Origin: Cryptomeria japonica
Taxonomy: Eukaryota; Streptophyta; Pinopsida; Cupressales; Cupressaceae
Assembly (NCBI RefSeq): GCF_030272615.1
Contig: NC_081406.1
Coordinates: forward strand, 265,519,192 to 265,583,191
Length of the DNA stretch: 64,000 nucleotides
Direction of reading: 5' to 3'
Of the stretch, positions 33,937 through 44,000 are shown in pieces; position 1 is the first letter of the stretch, and the number at the start of each line of letters is the position of its first letter. The notes under the pieces were generated by a model, which was not told the origin of the DNA, searched no databases, and saw nothing but the letters and a program-made list of their open reading frames with translations. The position numbers and the translations under genes are program-made.

Positions 33937-35748
33937 ATGTTAGATTTTTATTTGCAAGATGTTCATATTTGTGATGATTATGAGTTAGATGAAGCTTTAG
34001 ATGAATTTTTGAAACCTAAATATAGCAAACCTTCATGTTACCAAAAACTCATAAACATTGTTACTATGCCATTTCGTTGTGATGAGAAAGATAAGTCGAA
34101 TGATTCCTCTCAAGGGTACATTCCTATCAGCTCTTCCACTAAATCTAGTAACATGGTTGTTTTCAATGATCCCCTCTATGAAGAGATATCTCCTTTTGAA
34201 TCAAAAGATAAACCTTTTAATAGATATGATCATGCTTTGTTGGATGATGCCCTTGATGACCTTGTGGCTCCTAAAAAACGCTCCCTTCATGAGGATCCTT
34301 TTGTGCAAGAAGATGACATTATCCCTACATTTCCTAGTGATGGCATTTCCTTTTCCAACAAAATTCCCACTAGAGATGATGAATTAATGATCAATGCTTA
34401 CCCTTCTCCTAAAGTTTGTCTTACCCATAAGCATCCCTTAGAGAAAGAAGATGAAATAATAAGCAATTTCCTTAATTCTCTCTCCCCTATTGAACATATT
34501 TTGAGGAAAGAGGATGAGTTTAACACATCTATTGATGCTCTCCCTCCTAAAGATGAGGAAGTAATAAACAATGTTATCTCCTCTCCCGAAATTGACAATA
34601 CTTCAAACATTCCTTTCAACAACCTCACTATTTGGGATGAACCATTAGAAGAAGGTGTAGATTATTCTCTACCCTGTGAGAGAACCCTAGCCAAAGGGGA
34701 TGAAATCAAGATTAAAAACTCCCTTGATAGTTTCTCACCTTCCTTGAATCTCAATTATTCTCCCTCTAAAAATAAAGCATCTCCCTCTCCTCAACTTGGT
34801 TCTACTCATAAGGAAACCCTAGTTCAAAGCAAGATGGTTAAAATCTCTTTCAAAGATCTCCCTCTCAAAAGTGAGACTTTAGAGAGTAATGTTGATCCTT
34901 CTCCTAGAGAGTTTATTCCCCATGTAGATCCTTTGATAGAGGATGATATGACTTTTCCTAGTATTACCCTTCCTACTAGAACATCAATGCCTATCCCTTG
35001 TCTCTCTCCTAAAATTGATTTAATCTGTGATAAGATTTTAGTGCAAGAGAAGACTATCAATAATTCTTCCAACACTTTTGTTCATTCCCCTAAACCATCC
35101 TCAATCAATTTGATACATGTAAATGAAACACCTAACAAACCTCTCTTCACTGTCCAAGGTGTGTGTCCTTCTCAAAATTTTCAACCTTTAAATAAGCCTA
35201 TCTTAGTGGTTCAAGGTGGTTATGCTAATGATTCTTTTTGCACTCCTAAGAAACCTGTTATTACTGTGCAAGGAGGTTATTCTTCTAAGAGCCCTTATGA
35301 GTATGCTAAGCAATTGACTAGAGAGAGTTATCATGCGGTTGCCCATACTTATAATACTAGAAACAATAGGCAACCTAATCCTCCTCCAGTTATCCCAACT
35401 TCACTTCCTCCTTCCCAACCTATTCTTCCCCAAGCTCCACGTATTTCACAAGTTCTTGGTAAGGAATATGATCTCATAGAACAACTTAAAGCTACCCCTG
35501 CTAAGATATCCCTTTGGGATTTGATCCAAACTTCTTCCGCTCATCATGGAATGTTACAAGATGCCTTGAAAGATTTGAATGTTCCTCCACCTAATACATC
35601 TAGTAATATAGTGTCTTTGGTTAACTCTATGATGAATCCTAAAGCTCAAATTGTGTTTACCCAAGATGAGTTACCTACTAGTGAAACTCAACATCAATAT
35701 GATCCCTTGATGATTGTGGTTATCATAAATGACACTGCTATAAGATGA
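33937..35748 (+). pseudogene. Element D protein, N-terminal part (before an in-frame TGA)
   Basis: The ATG at 33937 starts MLDFYLQDVHICDDYELDEA. The first 400 residues are acidic and low-complexity with many KED/PLP-like repeats and no recognised domain. Three related segments follow around 35130-35285 (PLFTVQGVC, PILVVQGGY, PVITVQGGY). The last 120 residues resemble the region before the protease of element E: EYDLIEQLKATPAKISLWDL versus EYDLVEQLGKTPALISILEL. A TGA at 35746-35748 stands where E has Arg (CGA to TGA type change); the same frame continues through the protease. The usual gypsy gag core is not visible. Confidence 0.75.
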
Positions 35749-37050
35749 ACACTGGTAGATAATGGCTCTGGCCTTAATGTGTGTAGCATTAATCTATTGC
35801 ATAAGATGAATGTGGATACATCCCTTATTGAGCCTGACTCTCATCCCATTCGAGGTTTTGATAATGTGGCTAAATCTTCATTAGGTATTATCACCTTACC
35901 CATCACAGTGGGACCTGTTACTTTGCCTACTCCTATCCATGTTATGTCAGGAAATCTAACATACAACTTGTTATTAGGGAGACCTTGGATTCACGGTATG
36001 CAAGCTGTCCCCTCTACATTGCATAGACAAGTTAAATTCATTTATAACAATAAGACATATACCTTGATAGGTGATACTAATTTTCAAACTTGTTTGCAAA
36101 CATCTACTTCCAAAGGGAGTTCTTCTAAGCCTTCCTCTTCTAGTAATGACTCGTTAAACAAGATACCTATAAATGAATCCTTACCCTCTAATAATCAAAT
36201 TTTTTTGGATGAGTCTGAAGCTCCTGAAGAAGATCCTTCTCGACTTGAATATACGCATAAAAAGGCTTTTGATCCTGAGAAGGTTCTCGCAGATGACGAT
36301 TGGGGATCTCTTGACTTTAATCCCACCTTTGTAGGTGAGTATAGGGTTCCTCCTAGAGAGTTTAAAGTTAAAAAGAAGGAAGAAACTAAAAATCAATCAA
36401 TCTTACCTGAACCTATGAGCAATAATTTTGTGGCCGCTTCTCAAACTTCTTCTCCTCACACCTCTAATTATGAAGAGTTTGATTCTTTGTCTTATGAAAA
36501 ACCACCTTCTCTTCCTGAAATGGCTGATCGTTATGGTCGTGGTTTTCGCATTTTTGCTAAGCATGGGTATCATGGAAATGGTTGTGGCGCTCATGAACAA
36601 GGGATAAAAGTTCCTCTAGAAACTAATTTTTACAATTATGCCTTTGGACTCGGCTATAATCCCTGCAAACGTACCAAAGCATCTAAAAGACCATCTCTCA
36701 ATGTGAATGCTATATTTAGTAGTGATGATGATCTCACTTCAACTAAATCATCTTTTACTTCTATCAACTCTCATTCCCCTCATAAGGAAATCTTGGCGAT
36801 GAACAAATCTCTTTATGACTCCCCTCAAATTTCTAAATCCACTTATGAATCTTTATCTCCTATTCATCATAAAGTCCTTTCCTCTAGGGATAAGGCTCTA
36901 ATAAATTACACTCATCCCTCTTCTAAGATTTCATGTGACTTTTCTTCTTCAATTTTTATCATTTTATACATGTTTTTGATCTCACTTATAGTTGAGGATT
37001 CAGCATGTCATATTCAAATACCTCATTCAATCTATCATATCTTTAGATAA
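35749..37050 (+). pseudogene. Element D protein, C-terminal part: retropepsin-like and G-patch
   Basis: Same frame as 33937-35748. It begins TLVDNGSGLNVCSIN, a retropepsin-type active site (D-N-G in place of D-S/T-G; element E has D-G-G). The later LLGRPWIHGMQAVPSTLHRQVKF aligns with E's ILLGRPWIHEMRAVPST. A G-patch follows at about 36510-36680 (DRYGRGFRIFAKHGYHGNG, then FGLGYNP). A Ser-rich tail with a hydrophobic end (FIILYMFLISLIV) runs to TAA at 37048-37050. The frame after the protease stays open for 420 codons, so decay is slight. Whether the protease is active is not known. Confidence 0.78.
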
Positions 37051-37907
37051 CATTAATGGCTATTATGTTGCTCATCATTATGTGACATTGGTAGCTCATT
37101 TACTGGGGGCTCATTGTCATTCATGATGGTACAATTTCAAGTGCAATCATATTTTTTTGAAGCAACATAATAGCCTAATTTTCTTGTTCCTATGGGGACA
37201 AGAGTGATTTCATACATCTCTTCTTTTGCTTATGTCCAAATCTCTCCCTCGAAGATTGTGTAAGTCCTTCTCATTGTCCTTATCCTTGGGAGGCAATGAT
37301 CTTTCCTTATTTTTATCTAAGGATCCACTTTTTCCTATTTTGTGGATGGTGTGGACTTTATTACTTGATGTTATGCCTTGTACGCATTTGTTGTTGTTTG
37401 TTCAAGGATTCTCTCTTACAAGAGGTGTAAGTCCTTGACTACAACCTCTTTTGCACTTGGTAAAATACATCCATAATGAATTCACTCTCCCAATTGGGTT
37501 AAAAAGAGCGTCATTCTTCATTAAGAATCACTTTCACCTCGCAAAAGAAGGAAGTATTGCATTCTTATTCTCTTCTTTGTCTTATTCTAGAAGATGTTAT
37601 ATTTGTCTAAGACAATTCCTCTCGGGGATAGGTGTCTTTTATACAAAGATCTCTTCTCATCTAAGGATCTCCTTTACACATACTACAAGATATCCCTTTT
37701 TCAACTATCTTATCCTTGCTTAAAGAGTGCAAAACTCTCTTGCTTGGATCTATGACATTGTTGCATTTTTGGGGTATCTTCTTTTGTGATGAAGGTAGGT
37801 ATCCTTGTTCTAATTTTCTTATGACATAAACATTACACTTTTTGAGCAATGGGTCATTCTCGGAACCAGAGCACAGACTCTTAGAGCGAGATGTCACACT
37901 TTTGTAC
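37051..37907 (+). other. Element D 3' region, part before the E insertion
   Basis: No credible gene; T-rich sequence with short frames only. It ends at the TSD TGTAC (37903-37907) of element E. Confidence 0.6.
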
Positions 37908-38674
37908 TGTAGACACCCAAAATTGTCCAGTCTAATTAAATAAATATTTTATTTATTTAATTATCTAAATCCTAATTCTTCTATTAATTAAATAAATCCT
38001 TATTTATTTAATTAATTCATTTATCCTCTTCTAGCCTTATTTCTCATTTAAATAAATACATTTATTTATTTAAATTATCCCTTTCCTAAATTAAATAAAT
38101 ATTTTATTTATTTAATTGTCCTACTTCTTCTATTAATTAAATAAATCTTTATTTATTTAATTAATTCATTATCTTTTTCTACACATGACACATGTCATTC
38201 ATCTCTTAATTCCTACACTACCTACCTCTTTCATTATTTTGGTATTTCTTATACCTACCCTTTAATCCTAGCCGACCTCTCTTTTTACACCTCTCAATCT
38301 TAACCCTCCATTTCTATTGTGTCTTCTATTTAAGGAGATGCTTTTTTCATTGTCAAACCCTAACTACTTGATCAATTGACTACACTACAATTCTACTTGC
38401 AACCACATTCCGTTCTTTGTTGAGCTCTTGTGCATACAAAAATCTGAGAGCAAGCATATCAAACAAGATCAATGGAGATAGGAAGAATGGAGATCAAAAC
38501 CCTAGTGGACATGTGATGGTATAATCTTTGTGATTTTGAGTTATTTGCATTGTCTTAGGTTATCTTCATATGTTATGGTGGATCTTTGTTCATTGTTAGG
38601 CTAGGGTTTAGTGGTTGAATCCATTTTAGTCTTTCAATATTGTTTTTTATTGCTATCCATTTTCACCATATACA
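37908..38674 (+). repeat. 5' LTR of element E
   Basis: 767 bp, TGTAGACACCC ... CACCATATACA. The U3 part contains five near-perfect AT palindromes of about 30 bp (starting about 37933, 37983, 38046, 38088 and 38132). A TATA-like TATTTAAG lies at 38327-38334, giving a likely transcription start near 38360. Confidence 0.96.
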
Positions 38675-38677
38675 TTT

Positions 38678-38695
38678 TGGCACGCCCGGTGGGAC
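38678..38695 (+). other. Candidate primer binding site of element E
   Basis: TGGCACGCCCGGTGGGAC begins four bases after the LTR. Element B has a related TTGCACGCCCGATGCGAC at the same place (minus strand, near 58485-58468). The tRNA was not assigned with certainty. Confidence 0.55.
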
Positions 38696-38787
38696 TCTTG
38701 TCCCTTTGCATTTAACATTTTTGTTGCAGATTTTGCATTTTTGAAGTTGCAGATCGGACGATTTCGACGACATTTTAGGTTTTTTCC

Positions 38788-39043
38788 GCGTCTGCGAGTG
38801 TTCGGATCGCGTTTTTGTATTTCAGAGGCGTCTGTGATATCTTGGATCGCGTCTGTGTTTCTGTCATTTTCTATTTTTGCAGGTTTTCGAAAGTCGCGTC
38901 TGTGATTCCGAATCGCGTCTGTGCATCATATTATCGCGTCTGTAGAAGAAAGAGGCGTCTGTGTTCTTAGATCGCGTCTGCGAATCATATAACCGCGTCT
39001 GTGTCTGACAGACGCGTCTGTGTCTGGTATAACAGCGTCTGTG
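38788..39043 (+). repeat. GCGTCTGTG repeat cluster 1 in element E leader
   Basis: Eleven copies of GCGTCTG, mostly GCGTCTGTG preceded by TC, spaced 15-40 bases with unrelated sequence between them. Spacing is irregular, so it is not a simple tandem repeat. Confidence 0.9.
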
Positions 39044-40260
39044 CATTCTGTTTTGCAAATTTTTCAAGTTTTTCGATTCGGGTTTTCGGATTTTGTACTT
39101 AGGGTTCCAGATCTGGTTTATTTTTGGCTAACCTTTTGCAGATCTAGCTAACCTGATTTGTGCAGCTTGCTTTGGAGGCAAATACGTTTTTGTTGAAGGC
39201 CCCTTTTTCACAAAGTCTTTTTTTGGGTTTTCTAAAATTTACCTAACTTGTGTGCTTGCAGGAAGGGGTTATCATTTGAAACAACCCAAACTACTAACAA
39301 TTTTGTTGCAGGGCCTTGGCTAGGGTTTTGTAATTTTTATTGTGTTCCTTGTTTTCATAGCTTAGCAAACACTTCAATTGGTGCACTAAAATTGAACCAT
39401 TGTCTTTTGTGTCTTGAGCAATAGGCTCTTTTTGTTTATTCTTTAGAGGGCCTGTCTTCCCGTGTGGTCATTAGGACTACTAGTGAGAAGAGAACGACCC
39501 AAGTGGTAGCAAAAGAAAAGCCATCTTCTTCCAAGCCACTATAATCAAATGTATTCATGGTGAAAACTATGAATAACGTGTGTTGATTAGTTCATACCGA
39601 CACTATGTCTCCCCATAAACCCGTTTGATCAAATTTATTTGATCATTTGTAGGGCGTAACCCCTATCGGCTGGGAGCCTTCTGTATTTACAGAGCTGAAA
39701 GTGCCGCATGTATGGCCACACGAGAGGATGCCCTTACTAGCACCTCATTGTTTTAGATGCCCAAATCCTTCTAGTTGTTGAGGCAGGAGGTCGGACCTCT
39801 GGTAGCGGCCCACACACATACGGTTCTTAGTAGAGATACAAAGTTCGCCATGGGGAGTTTTCATGGGGACTGATGCTTGGCTGACCCGAGAAGTGAGTGC
39901 CGAGGGTGGAGCCAGTGAGGTCAAGCATCTAAGTATCCGCTCTGAATAGCGTAGCCTTGGGGGTAAAACCCCATGTGGGATCAACAATTATTGTCCTGGC
40001 CAGCCATAAGAATTGTGCTTGACTTATGATAAACATTCAAACAATCAAGACAAAACAGCAAAACATTGTGTCTTTTGTGTCTTCAAGTGTATGCAAAAAC
40101 TTTTTACATCAAACAACACACTTTTTGGAGTCTAAACAGTCTGCAAACATTGGGTCATCAACACTGTGTCCTCTTGTCACGAAAAACAGTCGAAAAATCA
40201 GATTTGGTCACAGCAAAACAAATTCACAGATAGGAAAGATTGCACTAAGGTTACAGAAAT

Positions 40261-40540
40261 GCGTCTGTGTCTGTTAAAACCGCGTCTGTGTCGGATAAAC
40301 GCGTCTGTGAAGTACAGAATAGCGTCTGTGTTTTTATCAGCGTCTGTGTCGAACAGAGACACGTCTGTGTCTGGAAATCGCGTCTATGAAGTATACAGGC
40401 GCGTCTGTGTCCACAATTGCAAAAAACTGTTACAGTCCTAGCAAACATCAACAGGAAAATCTCAGAATCACGTCTGCGTCAAACAGAGTAGCGTCTGTGT
40501 CTTAAAACCGCGTCTGTGAAGTATACAGAGGCGTCTATGT
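40261..40540 (+). repeat. GCGTCTGTG repeat cluster 2 in element E leader
   Basis: Eight exact GCGTCTG copies and at least four variants (ACGTCTG, GCGTCTATG) in 280 bases, about 500 bases before the gag start. Some copies share GAAGTAYACAG after the core. Confidence 0.9.
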
Positions 40541-41031
40541 CAGGATTTGAAAAGTTTAACAGTCAAGCAAACAAAGAAAATCAGTTTCGGCATACTTGAG
40601 CTTCCTAGGTTGTCTCTTCAGGTTTCATCTAGCATTCAGCCTGTTCTAAGGTCTTACACAGTCCATCATTGCTTCATACCTCATTTTACATTCATACTTG
40701 TCTAAACTTGAGTCAAAAGGTCACTTGCTTGTCCTCATCATACTTTGTCAACACACTACATACTACTACACTTTGCTAAGTGGTCCCTCATCAAGGTTTC
40801 TTACCTTTGGGTCTCATTTGGTCTTACTTAGAGTCAAGGTCAGCTTACCTCATCAAGAGAAACTATCCTCTCTTTGGAAGTCACACCTACTCTACTACAT
40901 ACATACTTGGTCTTACACTTTGGACATTGCAAGTAAACTTCAGATTCATTTACATTCCATACAACTCTTGGTCTTCCATACTCTTGTCATTCTTCATCTA
41001 GTTTCTCACATCTTGGTCTAACACCTAGTTC

Positions 41032-44000
41032 ATGGTTGAAACCCGTCTTCAAAAATCTAGGAGAAAAGCTAAAGAAGCTCAAGGGTCCGTAAACATGAGT
41101 TCTTATGAGTATGACAATGATGTCTTCTACAATCCTGAGCACACTACATTACCAGACATGAATGTTTATAGACACAATCCAAATGTGGAAAGCGCAAACA
41201 CTATAAACAACAATGCTACACACAATGATAATGTGGACAATTCTTCAATACTATTAGCAGACATACAAGAATCTATAATGGATCCTCAATTCAATAGATT
41301 GGTTGAAGAGATAATGAGGAGAGATCGTCAATATTTCCTAAACATGATGGCACAAAGTGGAGCCAAAATACCGCATGATTTTGACTTATCTCAACTTATG
41401 GAAAATAGACCTTTACAACAAACTCAACATAACATGGATCAAAGGAGACCAAATAGTGGAGGACCCAATAATATGATGCCGGAGTCACCATCAGTTTTGC
41501 TTCAAAAACCAGCAATCCCACATACACCAGCTCAAATATATGATACTTACACCCAAAGACCATCATGGAGGCCTTATGTTCAAACACATGCTCAAGATAT
41601 GGGTCAATTAAGACAAGTGGATACACAAGGACATCCTCAAAATTTTGACACAAGGAGACCTCATGTCAAAGTTGGGGGCAACACAATGGAAAATGAAAGG
41701 CCTATTGAATATGGTTTATACACACAAAACAGATATGGGGTCCCTCAACAAGAAATTATGCCAAGTGCTCCATATATGTCGCAACAATATAGACCTCCAT
41801 ATGGACATGTCTACGATCAGTATCATCCATATATGCAACAAGCTCCTCCTCAAATGGGTGTTTCAAACATGGGACATGCTACAAGAAATCCATCTCCTCC
41901 CAAAAATAATTTGGAGCAACAAATTAGAGATCTACAAAAGAAAGTGGAAGACATGGGCACATCAAAGCCCACATATACTATGAGAGATATATGCCCTTAT
42001 CCATTTGATAAGAGCATTCCAATGCCTCCGTTTCCTCCGCACTTTGCAACGCCAAAATTTGACAAATATAGAGGGAGAGGAGACCCCAAGGCACACATAA
42101 GACAATTCTTCACAGCTTGCATTGAGGTAGCCGCAGAAGAAACATACTTAATGAGGTTGTTCCCACCGAGCTTAGGAGATCAAGCGATGGAATGGTTTTC
42201 TCAATTACCTCCTGGTATTAAGTCATGGGGCGACTTAGTAGAAGCATTCATTCAGCATTTTTCTTACAACATTGAAACAGATGTCTCAGTTACTACCTTG
42301 TGCAATACGAAACAAAAAGAAGGAGAATCTTTTGCGTCATTTTTACAAAGATGGAGAAACTTAGCTAGCAGATGCTCTTGTGAAATCCCACAGAAACAAA
42401 TGGTGGAGATGTTCACACAAAATGTTAACAAGGCTATTGGCTATGATCTCAGAAAAGCTTGTTTGTCTACATTTAAGGATGTCATTGAAAAGGGCCTAGC
42501 AACAGAAAAGGTCTTGATTGAACAAGGAGTTATCAAACTATTCAAAGAAAACAAAGAGGACTTTAAGGGAAAGGACAAACCAAAATTTTGGAACAAGAAC
42601 AAGAACACAGTTAATGATGGTGTTGTTGATGCCAACACAGTGAGACCAAAGTTCGTCTTTTCTGGATCAAGTTCTACCAACAATCAAGTGAACAATCAAA
42701 CGGCTGCTAAACCACGAAGGAAATATACTCCATTGGGAGAACCACTTGAATCAGTATTCAAAAAGCTTGTAGCAAACAAAGTGATCACGGTCCCAGACTT
42801 TCCTCCATATGAACCAAAGGTCAAACCGAATTGGTGGAATGATGATGAATATTGTGAATTTCATAAGAGCAAGGGTCATAAGACAAGTAATTGCCATCGA
42901 TTGAAAAACATTGTACAAGATCTCATTGACAAAGGAGATATTGAGATTGAGGGACATTCATCTAACCAAGAGCATGAGGTGTTTAAGGAACCATTCCCAA
43001 AACATGACAAGGGAAAAGGCAAAGTCACAGATGATCAAGCCAATTACACTAGAGCATCTTACAATTATGATTCCACTATTAATCACATCTCAATGGACAA
43101 TCATATTTCTACCATTACTATCAAAAATAAAAATCCTGAGAATCCTCCTCAGCGACCCAAAATTGTCCTAAAAGGTGTGGGATCTTCATCCACATCTACC
43201 TCTGAATGTCATGTTACAACCCGTCGAGGTAAGATCACATTGCCAGGTACCTCTACTAAGAATACCAGTCATTCATCAACTAAGCCTGAGTACGACCTTG
43301 TAGAGCAATTAGGGAAAACACCCGCACTCATCTCTATTCTTGAGCTCTTACGCATATCTCCTGCACATAAAGCTATCCTTGATAAAACCTTGAGAGATAC
43401 TGCTGTCCCTACTGATCTGAACGTGGATCAGTTTCAAGCCATGGTGGGATACCTATCCGTTCCACACTCCCTCACATTCACAGAAGCCGATGACGCCTCC
43501 ATAAGTCAGCCTCATAATGCACCTCTACATATTGAAGCCTTCATACATAAACACCGAATAAAACGAGTCCTGATAGATGGAGGAGCAGGTCTTAATATTT
43601 GTACATTGAGCACCATCAGACAATTGGGATATTCTGACAAAGCTGTGAATTCTATGAACCAAATCACTATTAAGGCTTATGATGATGAAGAGCGTTCGTC
43701 CAAGGGCATGGTCATCTTACCACTAAGAATAGGGCCAGTCACGAAGGACGTGGTTTGTCAAGTCCTGGATCTAGACCTCACGTATAACATATTGCTAGGA
43801 CGTCCGTGGATTCATGAAATGAGAGCGGTCCCATCAACATACCATCAGTGCATAAAATTTCCTCATAATGGAGTCGAGGTAACGGTCAATGGTGATCCAA
43901 ATCCATTCATATATTGCAATAACTTGAGATCACATACTGAGACTATCATTCCTAGCAATCGTGAGGCTACTCCTTCTTCAGCATATATTGATCCTGAGTC

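Larger units (their letters stand above)
38675..41031 (+). other. Element E long 5' leader
   Basis: A 2,357-base region between LTR and the gag start with no long frame. It carries two clusters of GCGTCTGTG. Between them (39640-40020) lies a GC-richer unique part (GGCTGGGAGCC, GGCAGGAGGTCGGACC) that may be structured RNA such as a packaging signal; that is inference from position only. Confidence 0.65.

Noticed and set aside
38788-40540. GCGTCTGTG arrays as CRISPR or satellite
   Set aside because: The motif is 9 bases with irregular spacing in a plant retrotransposon leader; no cas genes and no constant unit length.
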